Source of the DNA: an uncultured Clostridium sp.
GTDB lineage: Bacteria; Bacillota; Clostridia; Clostridiales; Clostridiaceae
Reading direction: 5' to 3'
Assembly (NCBI GenBank): GCA_946575275.1
Contig: CAMNZV010000012.1
Span: 1-17,381, forward strand
DNA length: 17,381 nucleotides
Position numbers and translations under genes: made by a program. Under the pieces are notes generated by a model. It was not told the origin of the DNA and did no database searches. It saw nothing but the letters and a program-made list of their open reading frames with translations. Shown here piece after piece: positions 1-8,953 of the stretch. Each line of letters begins with the position of its first letter. The stretch's first letter is position 1.

Positions 1-1368
<1,368 letters not shown>

Positions 1369-1445
1369 CTATTCATAAAACTTTTTTAACACATAAATAT
1401 ATTACACCATTTTTTTCTATTATTCTATATTCTATTAAAATTTTT

Positions 1446-2411
1446 TTATTTTTTATTTGTAGTCAGTATTAATACTGATGATAGAACTCCAAATAACAAG
1501 CCTCCAATATGACCATAATTATCTATATTGGACACTGAAAATCCAACTAGCAGATTAATAATTATTACAATTAAAATATTGTTTATAGATGCCTTTGTGA
1601 ATTTTTCTTTATTTTTTATTAAATAAATTAATAGTGATCCAAATAAACCAAAAATAGCTCCTGATGCCCCTACTGATATTGAATCAGGTAGAAATATTAA
1701 GCTTAATAGTGATGATGCTATTCCCGAACCAAAGTATATAATTGAAAATTTTATTTTCCCATAAAATCTTTCAACTTGTGGTCCAATTATATATAATGTA
1801 TACATATTACATATTATATGAAGCATACCCCCATGTAAAAACATAGCTGTAATTAATCTCCACCATTGATTATTATATATAATAGATGGCCCATATTTAG
1901 CTCCTAAGATATATAGTGTATTAATATCTATATCCCTCATACTTCCACTCATTAATGAACTAATTAAGTAGAACAATATGTTAATACCAATTAGACTATA
2001 AGTTATAATTGGTATGCCATTATTTATTGTTCTATTATTTTTAGGCTTACTAATTAAATGTCCAATATTGTTAGCTAAATTAATACTTTCTTTACTATAA
2101 TATATTATTTCTTTAGTATCTCCATTAATTATTATTTTATTCACATTATCTATATTATTTACAAAATTTGAATTGGTTATTACTATCTTATTTAAATTAA
2201 ATGGTATCCCTTTATCACTTAAATACTTAATACCTTTCCTAGTTATCTCCTCTTCTAGAAATCCATCAATAATTAATATCGCATAAATACCTTCTGGTAA
2301 TGTTTTTATAAGAATATATTCGCTATAAACTTCATTGATATCAAAAGATTCTACAATAAAGCCCTGTCCATTTGTCATATAATTTACTATCTTGTTTTTA
2401 ATATTATTCAA
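1446..2411 (-). CDS. Rhomboid family intramembrane serine protease with N-terminal soluble domain
   Basis: This is an integral-membrane serine protease of the rhomboid family (321 aa), which cleaves substrates within transmembrane helices. Residues 1-125 form a soluble, probably cytoplasmic domain that I cannot name. Membrane segments start near 134, and the rhomboid core spans about 180-318. Its hallmarks are WWRLITAMFLHGG, then HxxxxHxxxN (His193, His198, Asn202), the serine motif GASGAIFG (Ser250) and the catalytic histidine in GHIGG (His301). Both catalytic residues are present, so it should be active. The start is TTG at 2409-2411, with a strong GGGAGGT just upstream and no better ATG. 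It lies downstream of pepF on the same strand, separated by a hairpin, so it may be partly co-transcribed with it. Confidence 0.93.
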   Translation of the reverse strand: MNNIKNKIVNYMTNGQGFIVESFDINEVYSEYILIKTLPEGIYAILIIDGFLEEEITRKGIKYLSDKGIPFNLNKIVITNSNFVNNIDNVNKIIINGDTKEIIYYSKESINLANNIGHLISKPKNNRTINNGIPIITYSLIGINILFYLISSLMSGSMRDIDINTLYILGAKYGPSIIYNNQWWRLITAMFLHGGMLHIICNMYTLYIIGPQVERFYGKIKFSIIYFGSGIASSLLSLIFLPDSISVGASGAIFGLFGSLLIYLIKNKEKFTKASINNILIVIIINLLVGFSVSNIDNYGHIGGLLFGVLSSVLILTTNKK

Positions 2412-2439
2412 AAGTACCTCCCTTATTTTAATAAAATTT

Positions 2440-2472
2440 GACTTCTTAGCTTTATATTATTGCCAAGAAGTC
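2440..2472 (-). terminator. Hairpin between pepF and the rhomboid gene
   Basis: Inverted repeat with GACTTCTT at 2440-2447 and AAGAAGTC at 2465-2472. Two further GC pairs flank a mismatch inside, and the loop is about 11 bases. On the minus strand it follows the pepF stop, with a tail of mixed A and T (AAATTTTATT). On the plus strand the tail is a clean T-run. It is probably a leaky terminator or attenuator before the rhomboid gene. Confidence 0.6.
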
Positions 2473-2478
2473 TTTTTA

Positions 2479-4272
2479 TTATTTTTCTAACATATCTAAT
2501 AATTCATTAAATCTATTAATTGTTGCCTCTAATGGTTTTGATGTTTTCATATTAACACCTGCATCCTGTAATATTTCAATTGGATAATTGCTACCACCAC
2601 TTTTTAAGAAACCTTTGTACTTTTCAATGGCATTTGGTGTTTTATCTAATATAGATTTTGCAAAAGCTGATGCTGCTGCATAACCTGTTGCATATTGATA
2701 TACATAAAAATCCGAATAGAAATGTGGTATTCTTGCCCATTCTATTTTTATTTCTTCATCTACAATCATATCAGGTCCAAAATATTGTTTATTAAGTTCT
2801 AACCATTTATCATTGTAATCCTCTGCCGTTAAGGATGCGCCGTCAATTAAAGTATTATGAGCATATAGTTCAAATTCTGCAAACATTAATTGTCTAAAAA
2901 CAGTGGTTCTAATTTGTTCTAATTCTTGATTAATTAAATATAATTTTTTGTTATTATCCTGCTCTTTATTTATTAAATCATGAATTAATAAAGCTTCATT
3001 TGTTGTTGATGCAACCTCTGCACAAAACAAAGTATACCCAGAATAATAATATGGTTGAGTTTCTCTTGAATAATAAGAATGTATTGAGTGCCCCATTTCA
3101 TGTACCAATGTAGAAACGTCATTTAACTCATAATTATAATTTAATAGAACATAAGGTTTAGTATCATAGGAGCCCCAAGAATATGCTCCACCTCTTTTTC
3201 CTTTATTTTGATATATATCTACCCAACCATTATTTATACCAGCGTTAAAAAGCTTTAAATAATCTTCACCTAAAGGCTTTAAACCTTCATTTGCAATCTT
3301 TACTGCCTTTTCAAAAGGAATATTCTCTTTATCTACTTCAATTACAGGCACATATAAATCGTACATATGAATTTCATCAAGTCCTAATAACTTTTTCTTA
3401 ACTCTTACATACCTATGAAGTGATTCAATATTATCATTTATAGTTTTAATTGCATTTTCATAAACTTCAGTTGGAATATCATTAGGACCTAATGAAGCCT
3501 CAAGTGGATTAGAATATTTTCTAACTTTTGAATTAAAATTAAAGCTTTTAACTGAACTTGTTAAGGTTGTTGCAAATGTATTTTCAAACTTTTTATATTC
3601 TCCAAACAATTTATTAAAAGCATTTTTTCTTACATCTCTGTTTTTACTTCTTATAAAAGATGAATAATTCCCCTCAGTTAATTCAATTTTATCCCCATCT
3701 TCATCATAAATATCCCCAAACTTCATATCAGCGTTTGTCATTATGTTATGAATACTTGAAGGCGCATCTAAACAATCTGAAGCTAAGGCTAGCAACTCTT
3801 CCATATCTTTAGATAAAACATGTGGCTTTTCCTTCAATATATTTAAAAGCATAAATTCATATACCTTAAAGTCCTTATTATTTTTTATTAGATCCTGAAT
3901 ATAGCCTTCTTTTAAGTTTAAAATCTCCGGTACAAAAAAGGCACCATAACTTGAAAACTCAGCCATAAAGGCATCAACCTTATTCATCATCCCTTGATAC
4001 TTTTGATTCGTAGTATCTTCGTCACATTTCATATGAGCATAAACAAATAGTTTTTCAGCCCTTCTAGTCATTTCTTCATTAAATTTTAAATATTCTAATA
4101 TTTTATTTTTTTCTGTAAATGTCCCTGAAAAAGAAGTTAACTTTGGGGATTCATTTTTTATTTTATTAAATTCATCTTCCCATAAATCATCATTTTTAAA
4201 AATATCATTTAGAGTCCATTTGAATTCTTCTTTTATTTCATTTCTGCTTTTCAAAATCTTACTATCACTCAT
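2479..4272 (-). CDS. pepF: Oligoendopeptidase F (peptidase family M3B)
   Basis: This cytoplasmic zinc metallopeptidase hydrolyses oligopeptides, typically of about 7-17 residues, in peptide turnover. At 597 aa it is full length for PepF. The zinc site is HEMGH at 391-395 (His391, Glu392, His395), with the third ligand probably Glu419 in AEVAST, the usual M3 arrangement. The N-terminal oligopeptidase F domain covers about 110-180. The ATG at 4270-4272 overlaps the end of the upstream gene by 8 bases. Its ribosome binding site AAGGAGGAT lies inside that gene, which points to translational coupling. A hairpin and the rhomboid protease gene follow. Confidence 0.96.
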   Translation of the reverse strand: MSDSKILKSRNEIKEEFKWTLNDIFKNDDLWEDEFNKIKNESPKLTSFSGTFTEKNKILEYLKFNEEMTRRAEKLFVYAHMKCDEDTTNQKYQGMMNKVDAFMAEFSSYGAFFVPEILNLKEGYIQDLIKNNKDFKVYEFMLLNILKEKPHVLSKDMEELLALASDCLDAPSSIHNIMTNADMKFGDIYDEDGDKIELTEGNYSSFIRSKNRDVRKNAFNKLFGEYKKFENTFATTLTSSVKSFNFNSKVRKYSNPLEASLGPNDIPTEVYENAIKTINDNIESLHRYVRVKKKLLGLDEIHMYDLYVPVIEVDKENIPFEKAVKIANEGLKPLGEDYLKLFNAGINNGWVDIYQNKGKRGGAYSWGSYDTKPYVLLNYNYELNDVSTLVHEMGHSIHSYYSRETQPYYYSGYTLFCAEVASTTNEALLIHDLINKEQDNNKKLYLINQELEQIRTTVFRQLMFAEFELYAHNTLIDGASLTAEDYNDKWLELNKQYFGPDMIVDEEIKIEWARIPHFYSDFYVYQYATGYAAASAFAKSILDKTPNAIEKYKGFLKSGGSNYPIEILQDAGVNMKTSKPLEATINRFNELLDMLEK

Positions 4273-4663
4273 ATAGATCCTCCTTATCTTTAATTGCTAC
4301 AAAAGCATTTTCCATCTCTTCATTAATTAGATTAATTGCTAAATTTAATGTATCCTTTGTTTTGTTAAAATCATCAATATATTTTGATTTTAAAATAAAT
4401 GTAGGATTATATTCTTCCTCATCATACTCAACATTGAATCCATTATCTAGAAATACCTCTTCATTAAATAAATCATATATAGCAGAGTATTCCCATTCTT
4501 CAACATCTTTATTTGTATCAAAATATATGTTTAATTCACCATTTAATACAAAAAACTTTTTAACATATGAAGCATCTGAGTTAACTTCAAAGCTTCCTAG
4601 CTCCTTAATAATATGACCTGTTTCTTTATCTTTTTCAACTAAAACTAAACTTGAAAAATCCAC
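4265..4663 (-). CDS. Acidic 132-aa conserved protein, probably DUF6762 family
   Basis: This is a small soluble protein with no signal peptide or membrane segment, very rich in Glu and Asp. It opens with MDFSSLVLVEKDKETG and has a central DTNKDVEEWEYSAIYDLFN block. I match this to the clostridial DUF6762 family from memory, not from a search. The function is unknown. The start is GTG at 4661-4663, with a weak purine-rich stretch (TTGGGATAG) before it. Its 3' end overlaps the pepF start by 8 bases and carries the pepF ribosome binding site, so the two are co-expressed. That makes a role connected to peptide turnover conceivable but unproven. Confidence 0.85.
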   Translation of the reverse strand: MDFSSLVLVEKDKETGHIIKELGSFEVNSDASYVKKFFVLNGELNIYFDTNKDVEEWEYSAIYDLFNEEVFLDNGFNVEYDEEEYNPTFILKSKYIDDFNKTKDTLNLAINLINEEMENAFVAIKDKEDLYE

Positions 4664-4700
4664 ACTATCCCAACTTTCTTATATTTATTTCTTTTTATTA

Positions 4701-4730
4701 ATTATAAAGTTTCCTTGGCAATAATAGCAA
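4701..4730 (-). promoter_or_regulatory. Predicted sigma-A promoter for the DUF6762-pepF operon
   Basis: Reading the minus strand, TTGCTA (4725-4730) and a perfect TATAAT (4701-4706) are separated by 18 bases. The -10 lies about 38 bases before the GTG start of the 132-aa gene. Confidence 0.6.
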
Positions 4731-4769
4731 TACTTACTAATGATAATATTTACGAAAATATTATTACTA

Positions 4770-4797
4770 TATAATATTTGTAAATATATGGTAAAAT
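4770..4797 (+). promoter_or_regulatory. Candidate promoter elements for the 119-aa membrane protein gene
   Basis: Two alternative -10 elements are visible: TATAAT at 4770-4775 with only a poor -35, and an extended -10, TGGTAAAAT, at 4789-4797. The second gives a plausible leader of about 23 bases. Which one is used cannot be told from sequence. Confidence 0.4.
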
Positions 4798-4826
4798 ATT
4801 ATTGTATTACTAATTTGGAGGTCTTT

Positions 4827-5186
4827 ATGATAAATAAAAAAACTGTTAATAAAAGAAAACCAAAGAAAAAACCTTTGTTATACATTTTAATTATTATATT
4901 AATATTATCCCCATTTTTAATATATAAATCCTATATTAATTACAATTGCAGAAACTTATATTATTCAGTTGATTATAATTTAACTAGAGGAGAAAAATCT
5001 AAGGCAGTTATGAGAGTTATTGATATGAAATTAATATTTTCTGATAAAGATTCTGCTGTTGTAGAAATTAAAGGATTTTCAAAAGAATCTCCACATAAAA
5101 GTGTTGAACTTCAAGCTCATTTTATTAAAAATAATAAAAATATTTGGATTTTAGAAAATACCTACCCTTTAGAAGATAATAATTAA
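4827..5186 (+). CDS. Small single-pass membrane protein of unknown function
   Basis: I do not recognise this 119-aa protein. It has a very basic N-terminus (residues 2-16, mostly Lys/Arg), one hydrophobic helix at about 17-35, and then an extracytoplasmic domain of about 80 residues predicted to be alpha/beta with no known motif. The charge pattern (positive inside) puts the N-terminus in the cytoplasm and the C-terminal domain outside. There is no lipobox, so it is membrane-anchored and not a lipoprotein. I chose the ATG at 4827-4829 over an in-frame upstream ATG at 4740 because TTTGGAGGT ends just before it and the upstream stretch lacks a ribosome binding site. It precedes the metal transporter, but that has its own promoter, so linkage is uncertain. 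Confidence 0.8.
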   Translation: MINKKTVNKRKPKKKPLLYILIIILILSPFLIYKSYINYNCRNLYYSVDYNLTRGEKSKAVMRVIDMKLIFSDKDSAVVEIKGFSKESPHKSVELQAHFIKNNKNIWILENTYPLEDNN

Positions 5187-5194
5187 TAAAATAA

Positions 5195-5224
5195 TTGCAA
5201 ATCATTTGCATAAGGGGTTATAAT
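5195..5224 (+). promoter_or_regulatory. Promoter and Zur-type operator of the metal ABC transporter
   Basis: A perfect 15-base palindrome TGCAAAT-C-ATTTGCA spans 5196-5210. It has the 7-1-7 layout and AATnATT-like core of Fur-family boxes. A -35 like TTGCAA (5195-5200) and a perfect TATAAT (5219-5224) are spaced by 18 bases, so the palindrome covers the -35, the classic position for metal-dependent repression. The Zur-like gene lies nearby at 6742-7173. Confidence 0.75.
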
Positions 5225-5253
5225 TAAGTTATATTTTTATAGGAGCTGATTTT

Positions 5254-5910
5254 TTGATTAACTTAACAAATTTATGTTTTAGATATGATAAATCCTCCCC
5301 AAATATTATTAACAACTTAAATTTGTCAATAAAAAAGGGTATGTATTTATCTATAATTGGGGAAAATGGTAGTTGTAAAACTACCCTTATTAAATTAATA
5401 CTAGGGCTTTTATCACCTGCATCAGGTAACATTGAAATTAATACTAAAAAAATTGCCTATGTTCCACAAAGATTAGATGGTTTTAATCCTGAATTTCCAA
5501 TTTCAGTTTATGAAATATTAAAAATTCATGGAAAGGCATTAAAATTAAAAAACAATTCTGAAATATTCACCGCCTTAAAGACAGTAAATATGACAGATCA
5601 TAAAGATGATTTAATGGGAAGTCTTTCAGGTGGTCAGCAACAAAGAGTATTAATCGCAAGAGCAATAATGGGAAATCCTGATTTAATAATATTAGATGAA
5701 CCTTCAACAGGATTAGACAATAAAACACAACAAGATATTTATCAAATTTTGCATGAAACAAATATTAAAAATCATACAACTATTATTTCTATTGAACATA
5801 ATTTAACCATAGCCACTAAAAATTCTACTCATATTTTAAAAGTAAAAAATGGAAATTTCAACCTTCAAGGTACTGAAGATTTCAAAAAATCCATAACACT
5901 AGGAGCGTAA
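5254..5910 (+). CDS. znuC: Zinc/manganese-type ABC transporter ATP-binding protein
   Basis: This is the ATPase subunit of a metal-uptake ABC importer, acting on the cytoplasmic face with the permease encoded 2 bases downstream. It has 218 aa. The motifs are Walker A GENGSCKTT (36-44), Q-loop Gln72, signature LSGGQQQR (124-131), Walker B LIILDEP with Asp148 and Glu149, and the H-loop His182. The Walker A position before Lys42 is Cys41 instead of the usual Gly. The start is TTG at 5254-5256, 8 bases after AGGAG (5241-5245), and no ATG fits. The operator palindrome upstream, the permease family and the nearby Zur-like repressor favour zinc as the substrate, but manganese cannot be excluded. No substrate-binding lipoprotein gene is adjacent. 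Confidence 0.9.
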   Translation: MINLTNLCFRYDKSSPNIINNLNLSIKKGMYLSIIGENGSCKTTLIKLILGLLSPASGNIEINTKKIAYVPQRLDGFNPEFPISVYEILKIHGKALKLKNNSEIFTALKTVNMTDHKDDLMGSLSGGQQQRVLIARAIMGNPDLIILDEPSTGLDNKTQQDIYQILHETNIKNHTTIISIEHNLTIATKNSTHILKVKNGNFNLQGTEDFKKSITLGA

Positions 5911-5912
5911 AA

Positions 5913-6710
5913 ATGTTACAATTTGAATTTATGCGAAATGCACTAACTGCTGGAATAATAGTATCCATATTATGTCCTATTATAGGACTATTTATTGTCT
6001 TAAGGCGTAACTCAATGCTTGGAGATACACTATCTCACTCCTCCTTTGCTGGGGTTGCCATAGGTCTTGTTATAGGTGTAAATCCTTTATTAACAGCCTT
6101 TTTATTTACTTCTTTTTGTGCAATTATTATAGAACTTTTAAGAGATAGCTTTAAAAAATATGCTGAACTGGTAATGTCCATAGTCCTTACCTTTAGTTTA
6201 GGACTTGCTATCATTTTAATCAGCACTGGGAAGGCTAGTGCCAATGTAAACTCCTACCTTTTTGGTAGTATCCTTACTGTATCTAGGGAAGATCTTATTA
6301 TTATTGCTATAGCAGGTATTATTACTTTAATAATACTTAGTATTATTTATAACAAATTAATATATGTAACCTTTGATGAAGCTGGTGCAAAAGTATCTGG
6401 TATAAATGTTAAACTTATAAACTATATATTTACACTTTTAGTTGGTGCTACAATATCACTATCAATTAGAATTATGGGGATATTAGTAATATCCTCAATA
6501 ATAATACTCCCTGTAGCAACTGCTATGCAACTTAAAATAAATTTTAAAAAAACATTAATAGTTTCTATTTTATTTGGTATTATTGATATTGTTCTAGGAT
6601 TAGTCTTATCCTATTATTTTGATGTAGCCTCTGGTGGTGCTATTGCATTAACATCTGTATTTATATTAATACTTTCTATTATATATAGCCGATTTAAAGG
6701 AATAGGGTGA
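5913..6710 (+). CDS. znuB: Zinc/manganese-type ABC transporter permease (ABC-3 family)
   Basis: This is the integral-membrane channel subunit of the metal importer (265 aa, the family's usual size). About seven to eight hydrophobic helices are spread over residues 9-257. Family marks are RRNSMLGDTLSHSSFAGVA (31-49), FGS near 117-119, and the cytoplasmic DEAGAKVSGI (155-164) that contacts the ATPase. The ATG at 5913-5915 sits 2 bases after the ATPase stop, and AGGAG at 5901-5905 overlaps the end of that gene, so the two are translationally coupled. A hairpin shared with the convergent zur gene follows. Confidence 0.93.
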   Translation: MLQFEFMRNALTAGIIVSILCPIIGLFIVLRRNSMLGDTLSHSSFAGVAIGLVIGVNPLLTAFLFTSFCAIIIELLRDSFKKYAELVMSIVLTFSLGLAIILISTGKASANVNSYLFGSILTVSREDLIIIAIAGIITLIILSIIYNKLIYVTFDEAGAKVSGINVKLINYIFTLLVGATISLSIRIMGILVISSIIILPVATAMQLKINFKKTLIVSILFGIIDIVLGLVLSYYFDVASGGAIALTSVFILILSIIYSRFKGIG

Positions 6711-6721
6711 AATATTAAAAA

Positions 6722-6762
6722 AAGCTTTTAAGAAAGGATGCTTATTCCTTACTTAAAAGCTT
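6722..6762. terminator. Bidirectional terminator between znuB and zur
   Basis: A 17-bp stem with one mismatch joins 6722-6738 and 6746-6762 (arms start AAGCTTTTAAG and end CTTAAAAGCTT). The loop is 7 bases, with an A-run on the left and a T-rich stretch on the right. The right arm lies inside the last codons of the zur gene. Confidence 0.8.
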
Positions 6763-7173
6763 ATTTTCATTATTGCATTCCTCACAAATGCCTTCCATTA
6801 TTAACTTATGATCTGTTAATTTAAACCCTGTTTTGTCCTCAAGTAAAACTTCTATCTGCTTAAAGGGACATTCAACTTCAACTTCTTTGTGACAAATACT
6901 GCATTGTAATATATGCTTATGCGCCTCTTTTCTTACTACATATACAAAAGTACCTTCATTATCAGGATATTTGTCAAGTATATTACTTTCAGTAAATATT
7001 TCTAAGGCCCTGTATACTGTACTTTGGTTAATGTTAACTCCAAATTTTTTGCAATTTTCAAATATTTCTTCTGCTGTACTGCCCTTTGTATTGTTAAAAA
7101 CAATATCCAATATGGCTATTCTAGCCTTTGTAACTTTTAAATTCTTTTTTCTTAAATATTTATCAAAGTCCAC
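6742..7173 (-). CDS. zur: Fur-family metalloregulator, probably Zur (zinc uptake repressor)
   Basis: This is a cytoplasmic DNA-binding repressor of 143 aa. The N-terminal winged helix (about 1-80) contains the recognition helix NQSTVYRALEIF (49-60). The C-terminal dimerisation domain carries His85-Lys-His87 and two CxxC pairs (Cys91/Cys94, Cys130/Cys133) forming the structural zinc site. The family is certain. The Zur assignment rests on the convergent ZnuCB-like operon and its 7-1-7 operator, and PerR or iron Fur is less likely on that context. The start is GTG at 7171-7173, with AGGTG 6 bases upstream. The last codons form one arm of a terminator hairpin. The L-lactate dehydrogenase gene ends 48 bases upstream on the same strand with no terminator between, so read-through is possible. 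Confidence 0.87.
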   Translation of the reverse strand: MDFDKYLRKKNLKVTKARIAILDIVFNNTKGSTAEEIFENCKKFGVNINQSTVYRALEIFTESNILDKYPDNEGTFVYVVRKEAHKHILQCSICHKEVEVECPFKQIEVLLEDKTGFKLTDHKLIMEGICEECNNENKLLSKE

Positions 7174-7207
7174 TTATTTCACCTACGCTTTAAATATAAT
7201 TAAATAT

Positions 7208-7216
7208 ATTATAACA
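7208..7216 (-). promoter_or_regulatory. Extended -10 promoter candidate for zur
   Basis: The minus strand reads TGTTATAAT, a perfect extended -10, about 35 bases before the GTG start. No convincing -35 is visible, which is normal for this promoter class. Confidence 0.45.
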
Positions 7217-7221
7217 CAGAA

Positions 7222-8172
7222 TTAAATGTTGCACTTATCTAAATGTCCCTTTAAAATATCTGCTGATTCTTTTAATTTTTCTTCTTCTACTTTTGCAATT
7301 GGAATTTCAAGTACTTCTTTAGCACCATGTCTATTAACAATTGTTGGCACTGCTAAATACATATCTTTAATACCATATTGTCCTTCAAACAAGCTTGATA
7401 CTGTTAATATTGTGTTTTCATCCCTAAATATAGCTTCTACTATCCTATTAACAGCAAGCCCTATTGCAAAGTATGTTGCATTTTTTCTACTAATTATTTC
7501 ATATGCTGCATTCTTTACATCATTTTCGATTACACTTTTAATTTCATCATCCCATTCTAAATCTTTTCTCTTTGCATAGCTATCAAATTCTTCTGAGCCA
7601 ATTCTAGCATTGCTCCATGTAGTAACCTCACTATCTCCATGTTCCCCAATAACATATCCATGAATATTATTATTGTTTACTTCAAAATATTTACCTACAA
7701 CATATTTATATCTAGAAGTATCTAATACTGTTCCTGAACCAATAACCCTTTCCTTTGGAAATCCTGATAATTTATATGTAATGTATGTTAACACATCCAC
7801 AGGGTTTGATACTACTAGCAATATTGAATCCGGACTGTATTTAACTAAATCTGGCACAAAACTTTTAAATATTTTATAATTTTTATCTATTAAATCAAGC
7901 CTTGTTTCTCCATCTTTTTGACCTGCACCAGCTGTAATTATTATTATATCTGAATCCTTTGTTTCACTAATACCACCGGCATAAATATTAACTGGTTTTA
8001 CAAAAGATGTACCATGAACTAAATCCATTACTTCACCTAATGCCTTATCCATATTAATATCGTAAAGACAAATTTCAGTGGCAATACCACTATTCATTAA
8101 TGCATATGCTGTAGTAGCACCAACAAATCCTGCACCTATTATAGATACTTTTCTTCTTCCTTCTTCTATCAT
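7222..8172 (-). CDS. ldh: L-lactate dehydrogenase
   Basis: This cytoplasmic enzyme reduces pyruvate to L-lactate with NADH at the end of glycolysis. It has 316 aa, full length. The Rossmann motif is GAGFVG at 13-18. Gln85 in [11 protein letters not shown] marks lactate over malate specificity. Arg91, Asp151 and Arg154 (LDTSR) and the catalytic His178 in GEHGDSE are all present. The canonical fructose-1,6-bisphosphate site residue Arg173 is replaced by Lys156, while the His188 equivalent (His171) is kept. The ATG at 8170-8172 follows AAGGAGTGA. The gene is divergent from the exonuclease gene and runs toward zur. Confidence 0.95.
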   Translation of the reverse strand: MIEEGRRKVSIIGAGFVGATTAYALMNSGIATEICLYDINMDKALGEVMDLVHGTSFVKPVNIYAGGISETKDSDIIIITAGAGQKDGETRLDLIDKNYKIFKSFVPDLVKYSPDSILLVVSNPVDVLTYITYKLSGFPKERVIGSGTVLDTSRYKYVVGKYFEVNNNNIHGYVIGEHGDSEVTTWSNARIGSEEFDSYAKRKDLEWDDEIKSVIENDVKNAAYEIISRKNATYFAIGLAVNRIVEAIFRDENTILTVSSLFEGQYGIKDMYLAVPTIVNRHGAKEVLEIPIAKVEEEKLKESADILKGHLDKCNI

Positions 8173-8244
8173 AAAAAATCACTCCTTAATATCTCTAAAT
8201 ATATATTTTACATATATTCATAAATCTATTCTTTATACTTATAT

Positions 8245-8271
8245 ATTATACTAATTAATAATAATTATCAA
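8245..8271 (-). promoter_or_regulatory. Candidate promoter for ldh
   Basis: The minus strand reads TTGATA (8266-8271) and a perfect TATAAT (8245-8250). The spacer is 15 bases, which is short. The leader to the ATG would be about 65 bases. Confidence 0.45.
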
Positions 8272-8272
8272 C

Positions 8273-8311
8273 TTAATATCTGATTATTTTTATGATATAA
8301 TAATATCATAA
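8273..8311 (+). promoter_or_regulatory. Promoter with overlapping inverted repeat upstream of the exonuclease gene
   Basis: TTAATA (8273-8278), a 17-base spacer and a perfect TATAAT (8296-8301) form a fair sigma-A promoter. A 9-bp inverted repeat (TTATGATAT at 8290-8298, its complement at 8303-8311) with a 4-base centre covers the -10 and start region. It may be an operator or simply AT-rich chance. The ribosome binding site GGAGG (8316-8320) follows. Confidence 0.5.
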
Positions 8312-8327
8312 TTATGGAGGTAACTTA

Positions 8328-8939
8328 ATGAAACTATTAATTTTTGATACAGAAACAACAAGTTTAAAACCTGGGCACATTTGTCAATTAAGCTATATTC
8401 TTATTGATGCATCTTCAAAGCCTCAAAAAACAATAGGTAAAAATATCTTCTTTGCCGTTGATGAAATGGATCCTTCTGCTGAAGCTATTCATGGATTTTC
8501 CCTTGAAAAATTATATGAACTTTCAAAAGGTATGTATTTTGAAGACTTAGTGGAGGATTTCCTTAATGATTTTACTGAAGCTGATTTTATTATAGGACAC
8601 AATGTTAATTTTGATATAAGATTTTTAAGACATGAGCTGGAAAGTATGGGGTTTTCCTATAGTCCTAAAAATACATTTTGCACTATGCAATATTATATAA
8701 ATATATGTAGAATACAGAAAATGAATGGTGAACTTAAAAACCCAAAGTTAGAAGAGGTAATTAATTTTCTTAATATAAGTAAAGAAAGTATAGTTAAAAA
8801 ATCTGATGAACTTTTTCAAGGAAGTGGTGGTTATCACGATGCAAGATTTGATACTACTGCAACCTATTTACTTATTATAGAAGGGCTAAAACAAGGGTTT
8901 ATCCCAAAAGGATACTTTTCAAAAAAGCTTTCTTCATAA
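8328..8939 (+). CDS. 3'-5' exonuclease, DEDDh (DnaQ/epsilon-like) family
   Basis: This cytoplasmic nuclease of 203 aa carries all DEDDh motifs: ExoI DTET with Asp7 and Glu9, ExoII GHNVNFD with Asp96, and ExoIII YHDARFD with His170 and Asp175. It should use two metal ions to remove nucleotides from 3' ends. It is a stand-alone domain with no polymerase or helicase part, so it could serve DNA repair, proofreading or oligonucleotide turnover, and sequence alone does not choose. The ATG at 8328 follows ATGGAGGTAAC. A hairpin follows the stop, and it appears to be a single-gene unit. Confidence 0.9.
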   Translation: MKLLIFDTETTSLKPGHICQLSYILIDASSKPQKTIGKNIFFAVDEMDPSAEAIHGFSLEKLYELSKGMYFEDLVEDFLNDFTEADFIIGHNVNFDIRFLRHELESMGFSYSPKNTFCTMQYYINICRIQKMNGELKNPKLEEVINFLNISKESIVKKSDELFQGSGGYHDARFDTTATYLLIIEGLKQGFIPKGYFSKKLSS

Positions 8940-8953
8940 TCTTTATACTTTAA

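Noticed and set aside
7193..7213. AT-rich inverted repeat (TATAAT...ATTATA) before zur as an autoregulatory box
   Set aside because: The spacing does not fit a 7-1-7 Fur-family box and the arms are plain AT sequence. It is better explained as the -10 element.
7226..7879. Plus-strand open frames over ldh
   Set aside because: They are antisense shadows of a well-conserved enzyme and have hydrophobic composition typical of reverse-strand reading of AT-rich genes.
8173..8327. Rex redox-repressor site before ldh
   Set aside because: I looked for a TTGTTAA...TTAACAA type palindrome in the gap and did not find one.
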